DNA from: an uncultured Bacteroidota bacterium
GTDB taxonomy: Bacteria; Bacteroidota; Bacteroidia; Chitinophagales; Chitinophagaceae
Assembly: GCA_903819975.1 (NCBI GenBank)
Contig: CAIJFI010000007.1
Coordinates: forward strand, 124,001 to 188,000
Direction: 5' to 3'
DNA: 64,000 nucleotides
Translations under genes and position numbers: made by a program
Part shown: one piece after another, positions 1 through 9,010 of the stretch
Numbering within the stretch: the stretch's first letter is position 1
Layout: the number at the start of each line of letters is the position of its first letter
The notes under the pieces: model-generated
Told to the model about the DNA's origin: nothing
Databases searched by the model: none
Seen by the model: the letters and a program-made list of their open reading frames with translations, nothing else

Positions 1-537
1 AATATTATTAGTTGAACCATTTGGATTTGCAGCACCACCAATATTACCTTCCGCATCGCAATAACGGAACAACACTTGATTGTTATTTTCTAAATGTTCT
101 AATGTTGCTGCGTCCGCATAATACCTTCCTTCACCATGCGCAATTGGAATTTGTAATGCATTGGTGCTTTCAGATTTAATAAATACGTTCTTACATATAA
201 ATTGTTGATTCTCGTTTTGTAATAAAGCGCCTGGCAATAAACCACTCTCGCATAAAATTTGAAATCCATTACAAACACCTAATACCTTGCCTCCTTTGTT
301 TGCGAATTCAATTACCGATTGCATCATTGGACTAAATTTTGCAATGGCGCCACAACGTAAATAATCGCCGTAAGAAAAGCCTCCAGGAAGTACCACACAG
401 TCTTCGGTTGTGAAATGCGACAAGTCGCTATCCTTATGCCAAAGCATTTCCACTGGCGCTCCTAAATCCTGAGCTAAAGCGTCTTGCATGTCTCTATCGC
501 AATTTGATCCTGGGAATACAACTACACCAAATTTCAT
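1..537 (-). CDS. purQ: Phosphoribosylformylglycinamidine synthase subunit PurQ, C-terminus cut by window edge
   Basis: Glutamine amidotransferase subunit of FGAM synthase, which supplies ammonia for the fourth step of purine synthesis. I translated the minus strand because the ORF track omits this edge gene. The 179 visible residues start [17 protein letters not shown], typical for PurQ. They contain the nucleophile elbow [17 protein letters not shown] with the catalytic Cys, and the glycine-rich [16 protein letters not shown] segment. The [10 protein letters not shown] segment is also characteristic. PurQ is usually about 225-230 residues, so roughly 50 C-terminal residues, including the catalytic His/Glu pair, lie beyond position 1. 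The ATG at 535-537 is the first start and fits the family N-terminus. No purL or purS is visible. Identification is secure. Confidence 0.95.
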   Translation of the reverse strand, partial: MKFGVVVFPGSNCDRDMQDALAQDLGAPVEMLWHKDSDLSHFTTEDCVVLPGGFSYGDYLRCGAIAKFSPMMQSVIEFANKGGKVLGVCNGFQILCESGLLPGALLQNENQQFICKNVFIKSESTNALQIPIAHGEGRYYADAATLEHLENNNQVLFRYCDAEGNIGGAANPNGSTNNI

Positions 538-622
538 CTGATTTTATTTTACGTATTAGGGTATAAATATTGAAGGCCAAAGTTACCAAAAACCCATAAA
601 AGGAAACTGTTAAATTCTTCAC

Positions 623-1594
623 TTAACCAAGGTGGTTATACACAATAACTGCTACTGCAGACCAAAACAATAAGTTGGGAATAAACAGCCTTTTGGGCAC
701 TGAATAAGCAAAACTTATAAAACATGCCAACGGCGTCAATACAATAGCAGAGGCATAAAGGGCCTGTGCTGAGAATATAATTGGCTGAAATAAGGTTAGA
801 ATTAATACTAATAACAATACACCCCAGTATTTTCTAACCTGAATAATGAAACGGGACTGCTGTTCCTGCCAAAAATACAAGCCTACGAACAACTGTACGC
901 TTATAACTACCAAAGATAATACCACATTAGCATCGGGTCGCACTAATGGATTTTTCCAATCTAGTCTTGGTAAAAAATGCCTAAAGTCTCCTGCTCCACT
1001 AGTTAAAAAAACATAAGTGAAAATAAAATAAAAAGGAAGCATAACACCCATTAACAATACCAGCCATTCCGCTAATTTAAATGGTCTTATGATGGTTAAG
1101 GCAAACAATACCACAGGAATTAATATGGCTATTGGCTCATATAATAAAATTGAGCCCCCTAATATTAAACCAATGTTAAACTCCAAGGACTTTGGTTGGT
1201 TTTGATCGTAAAGCCTTAATAGCTTTACCATGATCCAAATAACCAATGAATTTGCAACTAAACCCGAGCTAATTACATCCCAATATGGAAACAATGCTGT
1301 TAAAATAATATAAGTGAAGCCTGGCAAATAACTAACCTGTTGAAACATTTTTAGCTTGCTCATTAATACATTCAAGCGTATGGCTTGACTCAAAATAATA
1401 ACCTGAAAAAGAATCATTAAAGCCAATGGCGACAAGGGTTTAATGTAATGGACTAAAACATAGGCCAATAATCCATCGGTTTCATTTGCAATGACAAGTG
1501 GCGGGTGCATCCAAATATGAAAGTGTAGTGCAACACTAAGTAGCACTAAAAACAGCAAGTTAATATCGGACCTATCTCTGAATAAAAAAACCAC
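623..1594 (-). CDS. Polytopic membrane protein, DUF6427-like
   Basis: An integral inner-membrane protein of 323 residues with about nine or ten hydrophobic segments from near the N-terminus to the last residues. It has no signal peptide beyond the first membrane span. The opening MVFLFRDRSDINLLFLVLL and a charged hairpin around residues 120-135 resemble the Bacteroidota membrane family I know as DUF6427, which has no established biochemical role. It follows the 524-residue secreted-protein gene by 6 bp, so the two probably share a transcript and may act together at the envelope. No catalytic motif is visible. The family label is from memory; the multi-pass membrane call is direct from the sequence. 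Confidence 0.7.
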   Translation of the reverse strand: MVFLFRDRSDINLLFLVLLSVALHFHIWMHPPLVIANETDGLLAYVLVHYIKPLSPLALMILFQVIILSQAIRLNVLMSKLKMFQQVSYLPGFTYIILTALFPYWDVISSGLVANSLVIWIMVKLLRLYDQNQPKSLEFNIGLILGGSILLYEPIAILIPVVLFALTIIRPFKLAEWLVLLMGVMLPFYFIFTYVFLTSGAGDFRHFLPRLDWKNPLVRPDANVVLSLVVISVQLFVGLYFWQEQQSRFIIQVRKYWGVLLLVLILTLFQPIIFSAQALYASAIVLTPLACFISFAYSVPKRLFIPNLLFWSAVAVIVYNHLG

Positions 1595-1600
1595 GCTTAA

Positions 1601-3175
1601 TTATTTAATTTGGATTTTAGCAAACCCAATTCTGTTTTTATATTGATACGGAACAATAGCTTCATCGTCTCCAACTTGTTTTAACGAACGTGGCATCCAT
1701 TCATTCTTTTTCTCTGCTAAAATTACGGTTGCCCCTTTTGCTAATTGACCATTAGTTAGTAAAGTATTTATTACAAATTGACTAACACCTTTTTCTTTCT
1801 TTTGATAAACAAAAGTGGTTCCTGTATTATTTTGAATAGTACCATAGCCAATAAACTGATCAACATTAACATCTGATTGTCTTTTGTCAATAGTTTTAAC
1901 CCACTGAATATTCCCTTTTGTATCTAAGGATATAAGCGCCACTTTATCTGCATTATAAGTGACAGAATTATATCCAAAACCTGCATATGGATTCATCCAT
2001 GGACTCCACATAAACGGCGACATACCAAAGCCATACCCGAATCTAGCCCAAGGATAAAAACCAAATGGTCTATTCCAATAGCTATACATGTATGGATTAT
2101 AAAAAGCACCGCCATAATAATAATCCCATCTTGAAAAAGAATTTCTATTACTATATGTTTCTGCGTTTTCGGCAATCACTACCATGCTGCCATCCGCTTG
2201 TACATTTATTTTATCTAAATAAAAAGCGTCATATGCGTCTTTTAAATTTCGCTTTGTACTTACTGCTGCACGTAAAGCATCGGTAAACCTATTTGCGTTA
2301 CTTGCTATTTCTTTTTTAGAATTTATATCCCAGATATAAGAATAAATTCCCTCTACGTTGCCTTTTTTAGAAGTTGCATAGAAAGAATTTAAGATGACTC
2401 TATTGTTTGCATTGTCCACTTTTAAACGGATGTCATCCAATAATAAAGTATTGTTTAAAATTGGAGATTCAATTACTTCCGATCCGTCTGCTGCTAAATA
2501 TAATAAGCTTACTGCAGGTGCAGCATTAGCCAATGTCATGTTTCTTAAGCAGAATAAATTACCCTTATTGTCTATAGCAAAATCTGACAGGTTGCTTTTT
2601 TTGTTATTCGCATTTACATTAATAGAAGCTTCGTTCACAAATTCAAAGTGATTGTTTAATGCTACCACTTTTACTTTAATTGAATTTGCTTTTGTTGTAT
2701 TGACACTAAAAATTGCAAGCTTTTGATGGTCATCGCTTTGCAACAAATTAAAAACTCTTGAATGTGAGCCTGGGCGAATATGCTCGGCAGTATCTATAAT
2801 TTTTGGTGTACCAATTAATTGTCCATCAGTATTTAATTCGGCAGCCGCAGCGTACACAGTTGAATTCCCTTGAAATTGATAAAATGCAACTACTTTTTCA
2901 GTTGACACAATAAACTCTATCGAACTTATAGATGCCGGTAAAAATGCTAAATCATTTTGTTTTATTAATTGCATCTGTCCATTGTATTGCGCAATAGTAG
3001 AAATGCCTCCATTTTTTTTATAAATCCAATAATTATTGGCAACTTTTCCTAATACTTCATATTGCATATCTTCCTTGTCCGTTTTTTCAATACCAGACAA
3101 AGTATAGGATTGTGCAAAAGAGTATTGCGTGCACATTAAAAGTGTTACAATAAATCCAAATAATAACTTTTGCAT
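1601..3175 (-). CDS. Secreted protein of unknown function with an aromatic/glycine-rich loop
   Basis: A 524-residue protein with a clear Sec signal peptide (MQKLLFGFIVTLLMCTQYSFAQ, likely cleaved after AFA/Q-type sequence). The body is beta-rich, with repeated stretches of the type 'VVALNNHFEFV' and 'ALISLDTKGNIQWVKTI', which suggests a propeller-like fold, but no named domain is recognisable. Around residues 345-405 there is a low-complexity Tyr/Phe/Trp/Gly/Pro segment (YYYGGAFYNPYMYSYW...), perhaps a surface-exposed or self-associating loop. It lacks a lipobox and a C-terminal sorting domain. It is the first gene of a pair with the DUF6427-like gene 6 bp downstream. A TAAATTTG -7 box lies 20-27 bp upstream of the ATG. 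Function unknown. Confidence 0.75.
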   Translation of the reverse strand: MQKLLFGFIVTLLMCTQYSFAQSYTLSGIEKTDKEDMQYEVLGKVANNYWIYKKNGGISTIAQYNGQMQLIKQNDLAFLPASISSIEFIVSTEKVVAFYQFQGNSTVYAAAAELNTDGQLIGTPKIIDTAEHIRPGSHSRVFNLLQSDDHQKLAIFSVNTTKANSIKVKVVALNNHFEFVNEASINVNANNKKSNLSDFAIDNKGNLFCLRNMTLANAAPAVSLLYLAADGSEVIESPILNNTLLLDDIRLKVDNANNRVILNSFYATSKKGNVEGIYSYIWDINSKKEIASNANRFTDALRAAVSTKRNLKDAYDAFYLDKINVQADGSMVVIAENAETYSNRNSFSRWDYYYGGAFYNPYMYSYWNRPFGFYPWARFGYGFGMSPFMWSPWMNPYAGFGYNSVTYNADKVALISLDTKGNIQWVKTIDKRQSDVNVDQFIGYGTIQNNTGTTFVYQKKEKGVSQFVINTLLTNGQLAKGATVILAEKKNEWMPRSLKQVGDDEAIVPYQYKNRIGFAKIQIK

Positions 3176-3194
3176 AAGAATTGATTTTAAAGTA

Positions 3195-3202
3195 CAAATT
3201 TA
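3195..3202 (-). promoter_or_regulatory. Putative -7 promoter box for the 524-residue secreted-protein gene
   Basis: Minus-strand TAAATTTG matches the Bacteroidota -7 consensus TAnnTTTG. It ends 19 nt before the ATG at 3175, giving a short leader. No clear -33 TTG was found at the expected distance, so the call rests on the -7 element and its position. Confidence 0.4.
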
Positions 3203-3206
3203 ATAC

Positions 3207-3242
3207 AATAATTAGGTCTCACACCCTTTACGACCTATTATT
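3207..3242 (-). terminator. Weak hairpin downstream of the LD-carboxypeptidase gene
   Basis: AATAATTAGGTC and GACCTATTATT form an 11-bp stem with one bulge and a 13-nt loop. It lies just past the minus-strand stop of the LD-carboxypeptidase gene. On the minus strand the hairpin is not followed by a proper T-run, so it could be a weak terminator, or an operator for the next gene, whose -7 box begins within 5 bp. Confidence 0.35.
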
Positions 3243-3259
3243 AACATGGCTTTTAATAA

Positions 3260-4162
3260 TTAAGCTTCACTTAAGGTCACACCATCCTGGCTTATGGCCA
3301 AAGCATATACTGCGCCTTCCTTTATGGGATAATTTTGCAAAGCGTGGCTAATAGGAAAATCATAACAAACGGGATAATTAAACTCCTTAATATGTGATTG
3401 TATAATTTCAAATGCGCCTGCCCCAATATCAGATGCGTCGTCTCTCATATCACTAAATCCTCCCACTACTAATCCTGCCAAAGCATCAAAAAGTCCCGCA
3501 TTTTTCATTTGCAAAACCATTCGATCTAAATTATAGTGAAACTCCCCAATGTCCTCTATAAACAATATTTTCCCTTTCGTATCTAAGCTGTTTTTCGACC
3601 CTATTAAATGCGCAATCAAACACAAATTTCCACCAATCATTGGCGCTGATATTTCCCCGGTTTTATTATAAACATGGGAAGCGGTTTTATACTGCGTCTT
3701 TCTACCTTCTAAAATATCCTTGATTGCTTTTATATAAGGTTCGCCTTCTTGTCCCTTATTAAACGCAGCAGCCATCGGGCCATGAATACTCATAAATCCC
3801 TCCTGTTGCAATGCAGCATGCAATACAGTTATATCACTAAAGCCAATCACCCATTTAGGATTCTGTTTAAAAGCGGTAAAATCAAGTTGTTCTATAATCC
3901 TGCTTAATCCATATCCACCCCTACCACATAAAACAGCCTTGACTGTTTTGTCATCTAGCATTTCCTGTAAATCGGCAGCGCGCTCCTGATCGGTCCCTGA
4001 AAAAGTAAAATATTTACTCCCTACGGTTTTACCAAGCCTTACCTGATACCCCCATGCAGTAAGAGTTTCAACACATTTTTGAACTTTTTCCGCTGGAATT
4101 GTGCCTGCCGGACAAACCATGCCAATGATGTCTCCTGGTTGTAGGTTTTGGGGTTGAATCAT
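3260..4162 (-). CDS. LD-carboxypeptidase, MccF/LdcA-like S66 peptidase
   Basis: A cytoplasmic serine peptidase of family S66. Members remove the terminal D-Ala from recycled murein tetrapeptides (LdcA) or cleave microcin-C-type adducts (MccF). The sequence has the N-terminal GDIIGMVCPAG motif, an AVLCGRGGYGLSRI segment, the nucleophile elbow VIGFSDITVLHAAL with the catalytic Ser near residue 108, the FIEDIGE glutamate region near residue 205, and the C-terminal ISHALQNYPIKEGA segment carrying the catalytic His. The length (300) is normal and there is no signal peptide. It is divergent from metG with about 27 bp between starts. Peptidoglycan recycling is the more likely role than toxin immunity, since no microcin genes are nearby. 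Confidence 0.9.
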   Translation of the reverse strand: MIQPQNLQPGDIIGMVCPAGTIPAEKVQKCVETLTAWGYQVRLGKTVGSKYFTFSGTDQERAADLQEMLDDKTVKAVLCGRGGYGLSRIIEQLDFTAFKQNPKWVIGFSDITVLHAALQQEGFMSIHGPMAAAFNKGQEGEPYIKAIKDILEGRKTQYKTASHVYNKTGEISAPMIGGNLCLIAHLIGSKNSLDTKGKILFIEDIGEFHYNLDRMVLQMKNAGLFDALAGLVVGGFSDMRDDASDIGAGAFEIIQSHIKEFNYPVCYDFPISHALQNYPIKEGAVYALAISQDGVTLSEA

Positions 4163-4184
4163 ACCGCAATATTAAGTACTTTTG
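4154..4184 (+). promoter_or_regulatory. metG promoter: -33 TTG and -7 TACTTTTG
   Basis: TTG at 4154-4156 and TACTTTTG at 4177-4184 are separated by 20 bp, matching the Bacteroidota TTTG/N19-21/TAnnTTTG arrangement. The -7 box ends only 5 nt before the metG ATG at 4190, so the predicted transcript start is at or next to the start codon. Confidence 0.6.
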
Positions 4185-4189
4185 CAGGA

Positions 4190-6337
4190 ATGAAGACGCC
4201 AAAACGATATTTGATTACGGCCGCCCTGCCTTATGCCAATGGTTTGAAACATATTGGTCATTTAGCGGGTGCGTATTTACCTGCCGATATATATGTGCGC
4301 TATTTAAAAGCACAAAAAAGAGACGTGGTTTTTGTATGTGGGAGTGATGAGCATGGAACCGCAATCCCTATTCAAGCAACAAAGGAAGGAACCACCGCAC
4401 AAGCTATTATTGATAAGTACCATCCTATTATTGAGCAAAATTTTAAGGACCTAGGTATTGCATTTGATATTTACCATCGTACAAGTGATCCTTTGCATCA
4501 TGAAACCGCAAGTGAATTTTTTAAAGATTTAGAAAGTCGTGGTGATCTAGAGACAAAAACAACCGAGCAATATTTTGACGAGCAGGCTAATACTTTTTTA
4601 GCTGATAGATATATTAAGGGTACTTGTCCTAACTGTGGACATAACGAAGCGTATGGCGATCAGTGTGAAAAATGCGGCAAGAGTTTAAGCCCCGAGGAAT
4701 TAATAAATCCAGTAAGTACTTTAAGTGGAAACGCTCCTATCAAAAAGGAAACAACACACTGGTACCTTCCATTAAATAGACATGAGGATTTTTTACGCAA
4801 ATGGATTTTAGAAGAACATGCAAATGACTGGAGGCCAGCTGTTGTTGGGCAATGTAAGAGTTGGATAGAAGGCGGCTTACAAGCACGAGCTGTTACACGT
4901 GATCTAGACTGGGGAGTGAAAGTGCCAGTTGCGGGTGGCGATGGTAAAGTATTATACGTTTGGTTTGATGCCCCTATCGGATATATTAGTGCAACAAAAC
5001 AATGGGCAATTAATAACGACAAGGACTGGAAGCCTTATTGGAATGATCCAGAAACTAAATTGGTTCACTTTATTGGCAAGGATAATATTGTTTTTCACTG
5101 TATCATTTTCCCAGTGATGTTAAAATTGCATGGCAATATTTTACCAGAAAATGTTCCTGCTAATGAGTTCATGAATTTAGAGGGTGATAAGATGAGTACT
5201 TCAAGAGGTTGGAGTATTGAGATGGATGACTATATCAACAAATGGATTAAGAAAGAAAACGGTGGTGAATCATTAGCCGATTGTTTACGTTTTTATTTAA
5301 ACTCTATTGCTCCAGAATCTAAGGATAGTGAATTTACATGGAAAGGTTTTCAAGATGCAGTAAATGGAGAACTAGTAAGCATCTTTGCTAACTATGTGAA
5401 TCGCACTTGGGTGTTAATGCATAAACTTTGTAATAGCAAAGTCCCTAAGATTCATATTGAGCATTTGGATGACGATGACAACGCATTATTATTATCTGTT
5501 AAAGAGACTAAGGAAAAAGTAACTGCTTTAATGGAGCAATACAAATTTAGAGAAGCACAATTTGAGGTAGTTAATTTAGCACGTATTGGTAATCAGTACA
5601 TGCAAAAGAAAGAGCCTTGGATTTTAGCAAAAAATATTGATACGGATCCAACAGCACAAGCTAAGATTGATAATTGTATGCATGGCTGTTTGCAATTATC
5701 AGCAAACCTTGCAATTTTAATAAATCCTTTCCTGCCATTTACTGCTAAGAAAATGTGTCACTTAATGAAAGTGGTGCCAAAAATGTTAGAGTGGGAAAAT
5801 GCGGGCAACTTTAACCTATTAAAAGTGGGTTATACATTACGTCCGCCAGAATTATTATTTAGAAAAATAGAAGATGAAGAAATTGCTGCAGAATTAGCGC
5901 AATTAAAAACAAACGCAGAAGCTAAAAAGACAAAGATGGAAAATACAACAACACCGGCTGCAACAGAAGGTGCCGATGGCGCTAACCAAAACGGGATTGC
6001 CCCATTAAAACCTGAAATTGTTTTTGATGATTTTGGCAAGATTGATTTACGTGTGGGAACTATTATAGAAGCGAAGAAAGTAGAGAAAGCTGATAAATTA
6101 TTAGAATTATTAGTGGACCTTGGCTTTGAGCAAAGAACTATTTTATCTGGTATTGCAATGCACTTTAAACCTGAAGATATTGTTGGAAAGCAGGTTACAA
6201 TTGTTGCAAATTTAGCGCCTCGTAAAATGCGTGGCATAGAAAGCAAAGGAATGATTTTAATGGCCGAAGATGCACAGGGTAAATTATACTTTGTGAGTCC
6301 TAGCGAAGCAATTGCTAGTGGAAGTACTATTGCATAA
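4190..6337 (+). CDS. metG: Methionyl-tRNA synthetase with C-terminal tRNA-binding domain
   Basis: Charges tRNA-Met with methionine. The class I catalytic core shows the HIGH-type motif HIGHLAGAYLPADIY near residue 20, a zinc-binding knuckle with CPNCGHNEAYGDQCEKCG, and KMSTSRGWSIE as the KMSKS loop. The last ~110 residues (from DFGKIDLRVGTIIEAKKVEKAD) are an OB-fold EMAPII/Trbp111-like tRNA-binding domain, separated from the anticodon domain by a Thr/Ala-rich linker. The ORF track begins at 4148, but conservation begins with MKTPKRYLITAALPYANG. The ATG at 4190 is also the only start downstream of the -7 box, so I use it, giving 715 residues. It is followed by a bidirectional terminator. Confidence 0.97.
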   Translation: MKTPKRYLITAALPYANGLKHIGHLAGAYLPADIYVRYLKAQKRDVVFVCGSDEHGTAIPIQATKEGTTAQAIIDKYHPIIEQNFKDLGIAFDIYHRTSDPLHHETASEFFKDLESRGDLETKTTEQYFDEQANTFLADRYIKGTCPNCGHNEAYGDQCEKCGKSLSPEELINPVSTLSGNAPIKKETTHWYLPLNRHEDFLRKWILEEHANDWRPAVVGQCKSWIEGGLQARAVTRDLDWGVKVPVAGGDGKVLYVWFDAPIGYISATKQWAINNDKDWKPYWNDPETKLVHFIGKDNIVFHCIIFPVMLKLHGNILPENVPANEFMNLEGDKMSTSRGWSIEMDDYINKWIKKENGGESLADCLRFYLNSIAPESKDSEFTWKGFQDAVNGELVSIFANYVNRTWVLMHKLCNSKVPKIHIEHLDDDDNALLLSVKETKEKVTALMEQYKFREAQFEVVNLARIGNQYMQKKEPWILAKNIDTDPTAQAKIDNCMHGCLQLSANLAILINPFLPFTAKKMCHLMKVVPKMLEWENAGNFNLLKVGYTLRPPELLFRKIEDEEIAAELAQLKTNAEAKKTKMENTTTPAATEGADGANQNGIAPLKPEIVFDDFGKIDLRVGTIIEAKKVEKADKLLELLVDLGFEQRTILSGIAMHFKPEDIVGKQVTIVANLAPRKMRGIESKGMILMAEDAQGKLYFVSPSEAIASGSTIA

Positions 6338-6380
6338 TATAAATACTTACAAAAGTAGAAAGTATAAAATTCGAGCAACT

Positions 6381-6410
6381 AAAAAGCCCCTCCAAACGGA
6401 AGGGCTTTTC
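6381..6410. terminator. Bidirectional intrinsic terminator between convergent metG and the dehydrogenase small-subunit gene
   Basis: AAAAGCCC and GGGCTTTT form the stem, extended inward by TCC/GGA with one mismatch around an AAAC loop. A-tract and T-tract flank the stem, so it can work on both strands. It ends metG from the left and the GMC operon from the right. Confidence 0.85.
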
Positions 6411-6460
6411 TTATTAAGCAAGCAATTGTGCATGGAAATGCTCAAATTGAAAAAAAACGA

Positions 6461-7102
6461 TTAGAAACTAATACACTCTTTCAATTCTTTTTCTGTGTAT
6501 GCAAAACCATGATGCTTTAAAACATCGTCTGGCACTCCATTCCACTGATTGGGCGTGTTTCCCATATACCCTAAATCCTTAACGCCAATTTCGGCTGTAT
6601 AAAATCCAGTTGTAACTAAATCTCTCATTTTATTAAAGAAGCTAACTCCTTGTGCTACCTCTGGTTTTGCTTTTTTAGGATAAGCAATCTCGTCTACGAT
6701 CCCAATTTGCTCTTGCTTTGAACAAGACACAAAGGACTTGCCATGTTTTTTAAAACTATGCAAATCCAACCATTTTAATCCTCCTCTTACAGGCACTTGA
6801 TGTTCCGTCATGTCTTTAACAATGAACTCAATAAATTCAGGCACTTTTGCTTCAGATGCCGATCCACTAACTGCATCCTTTGGAATAATAATATCCCCAA
6901 GCACAGTAATGGTTGCCATTTCATGCTCGTCAAAAAACTTTGGTTCTGCTTTTATCTTCACCAAGTAGTCTTTCTCTTCTTGCATCCTATCATCGTCTGC
7001 TGCCACTGCTACAGTTGTGCTCGCATTTTTACAAGCCTCAATTAAGACACTTGCAGAAACTGTTCCGATGAACATGGCTTTGATGGAATCTCTTCTGTCC
7101 AT
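6461..7102 (-). CDS. Gluconate 2-dehydrogenase subunit 3 family protein with Tat-type leader
   Basis: A small subunit of 213 residues that accompanies GMC-type FAD dehydrogenases. The N-terminus MDRRDSIKAMFIGTVSASVLIEAC has a twin-arginine-like RR followed by a hydrophobic stretch and a possible lipobox (LIEAC), so it may be exported folded and anchored as a lipoprotein. The middle contains the family-typical FFDEHEMATITVLGDIIIP segment and the C-terminal part a Trp/Gly-containing GYMGNTPNQWNGVP segment. It is the second gene of an operon, 44 bp after the GMC gene. In characterised FAD-glucose dehydrogenases the small subunit carries the flavoprotein, which has no leader, through the Tat pore. 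The same role is inferred here. No cytochrome c subunit is adjacent. Confidence 0.88.
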   Translation of the reverse strand: MDRRDSIKAMFIGTVSASVLIEACKNASTTVAVAADDDRMQEEKDYLVKIKAEPKFFDEHEMATITVLGDIIIPKDAVSGSASEAKVPEFIEFIVKDMTEHQVPVRGGLKWLDLHSFKKHGKSFVSCSKQEQIGIVDEIAYPKKAKPEVAQGVSFFNKMRDLVTTGFYTAEIGVKDLGYMGNTPNQWNGVPDDVLKHHGFAYTEKELKECISF

Positions 7103-7146
7103 AATATGTTAATTTAAAAAATTATAATTTTAATAAGTGGATTTAA

Positions 7147-8889
7147 TTATAGATTTTGCTTCTGTAGCTGATCCAAGATATATTCTGAAGTACGCATTGA
7201 CAATGCTAAAATTGTCCATGTTATATTCTTATCTGCTTGCGATGTAAATACCGATCCATCCACACAGAATAAATTACTACAATCATGCGCTTGTCCCCAT
7301 TTGTTTAAGGCAGATGTTTTTTTATCATTTCCCATACGAACAGTTCCAGCTTCATGAATAATATTTCCCGGATTTGATAAACCATATTTATTGCTAGCAT
7401 CGTCTTGGTCACCCCATGTAATTACTGCACCCATTTCGTGCATGATTTCACGGAAGGTCTCTTTCATATGTTTTGCTTGGTTAATTTCATATTCCGAATT
7501 CTTACAATCAAATTTCAAAACAGGAATACCATATTTATCAACTACATCTGGATCAATCTTACAATTGTTCTCAAAACGTGGAACTGCTTCTCCACGTCCA
7601 CCCATTCCTACACTCGCACCATAAAAGAAACGAACATCTTCTTTTAATGATTCTCCGTATCCACCTGCTTCTTTGGTTTTACCATTCACTTCAAATTTCC
7701 CATTCAATCCTTGCATACCCATACCAAATCCATAATTTGGTTGACTCATGCCACCCCAATATTCAATATGGTATCCGCGAGGGAAATCTAATTTTTTATT
7801 ATCCAACCACCATGGCGTATATACGTGCATACCGCCCACTCCGTCTTCATTATAACGCTTACGTCCAAACAAACTTGGTATAACACCACCTAATGCGGCA
7901 CCTGTTGAGTCATGTAAATAATGACCTACTACACCACTGCTATTAGCCAATCCATTTGGATGTTTTTGTGATTTTGAATTCAATAATAAACGTGCAGTTT
8001 CGCAAGTACTCGCACCAAGTATTACTACTTTAGCGTTTACTTGATACTCTTGCTTATCATCTTTGTTTACATAAGAAATACCAACTGCTTTTCCTTCCTT
8101 ATCTGTTAATACTTCACGTGCCATTGCACCAGTAATTAAATCAACATTACCTGTCAATACAGCAGGGCGCACAAGTACAGATGAAGAAGAAAAGTCTCCG
8201 TATACTTTACAAGAACGATTACATTGTCCGCAATAAAAACATGCGCCACGTTCGTCATTTATTTTTTTAGTTAAAATAGATAAACGAGAAGGGATCACAG
8301 GAATATTAATCCCCGTTGCCGCTTTCTTAAACATCAATTCGTGTAAACGAGGTTTTGGAGGAGGTAAGAAAATTCCATCAGGATCATTTTCTAATCCTTC
8401 GTTCGTACCATATACACCAATTAATCTGTCAATCTTATCATAATAAGGTTTTACATCCTCATATCCAATTGGCCAGTCATCACCTAAACCATCTATACTT
8501 CGTCTTTTAAAATCTCTTGGTCCAAAACGAAGTGATATACGCCCCCAGTGATTAGTACGACCTCCAACCATTCTAGCTCTCCACCAATCAAAATGATCAG
8601 ACCCTTTTGTTTGTGTGTAAGGTTCACCATCTATTTCCCAACCCCAGTAGCAACCATCAAATTCGCCGAATGGACGATACTTTGAACTTGCTCCTCTGCG
8701 TGGAGAATCCCATGGATTTTTTAATTGCGCTGAATTTTTTGCTGGATCATAATCGGGACCCGCTTCCAATAAACAAACTTTAAGACCAGCTTTCGCTAAT
8801 ACATACGCAGCCATACCACCACCAGCACCTGATCCTACTATAATAGCATCATATTTTTTAGGCGCTACTTTAACTTGAAAATCTGACAT
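7147..8889 (-). CDS. GMC family FAD-dependent oxidoreductase, sugar/polyol dehydrogenase large subunit
   Basis: A 580-residue flavoprotein oxidising an alcohol or sugar hydroxyl. Visible features are the ADP-binding fold YDAIIVGSGAGGGMAAYVLA at residues 13-33, MVGGRTNHWGR, a cysteine cluster CFYCGQCNRSC near residue 215, and the C-terminal active-site block (HEAGTVRMG and NITWTILALSMR) with the His/Asn catalytic pair. The cysteine spacing C-x2-C-x2-C-x3-C resembles the iron-sulphur-ligating region of Burkholderia-type FAD-glucose dehydrogenase alpha subunits. It has no signal peptide and is probably co-exported with the Tat-leader subunit encoded downstream. The substrate (glucose, gluconate, sorbitol or another polyol) cannot be read from the sequence. 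Confidence 0.9.
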   Translation of the reverse strand: MSDFQVKVAPKKYDAIIVGSGAGGGMAAYVLAKAGLKVCLLEAGPDYDPAKNSAQLKNPWDSPRRGASSKYRPFGEFDGCYWGWEIDGEPYTQTKGSDHFDWWRARMVGGRTNHWGRISLRFGPRDFKRRSIDGLGDDWPIGYEDVKPYYDKIDRLIGVYGTNEGLENDPDGIFLPPPKPRLHELMFKKAATGINIPVIPSRLSILTKKINDERGACFYCGQCNRSCKVYGDFSSSSVLVRPAVLTGNVDLITGAMAREVLTDKEGKAVGISYVNKDDKQEYQVNAKVVILGASTCETARLLLNSKSQKHPNGLANSSGVVGHYLHDSTGAALGGVIPSLFGRKRYNEDGVGGMHVYTPWWLDNKKLDFPRGYHIEYWGGMSQPNYGFGMGMQGLNGKFEVNGKTKEAGGYGESLKEDVRFFYGASVGMGGRGEAVPRFENNCKIDPDVVDKYGIPVLKFDCKNSEYEINQAKHMKETFREIMHEMGAVITWGDQDDASNKYGLSNPGNIIHEAGTVRMGNDKKTSALNKWGQAHDCSNLFCVDGSVFTSQADKNITWTILALSMRTSEYILDQLQKQNL

Positions 8890-9010
8890 AATGCAATCGT
8901 TTTTCTAATGAGAATTGAACTATGAATTTAATGAAATTTTTCAATCAAATAGAAAAATAAATTTGAACTGTCCTAACAAAATGACATTCATTTTTAACAA
9001 AAAAAACAAA

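Noticed and set aside
5830-6378. Minus-strand ORF of 182 residues at the metG 3' end.
   Set aside because: It lies wholly opposite the tRNA-binding domain of metG, has no recognisable family and no promoter of its own.
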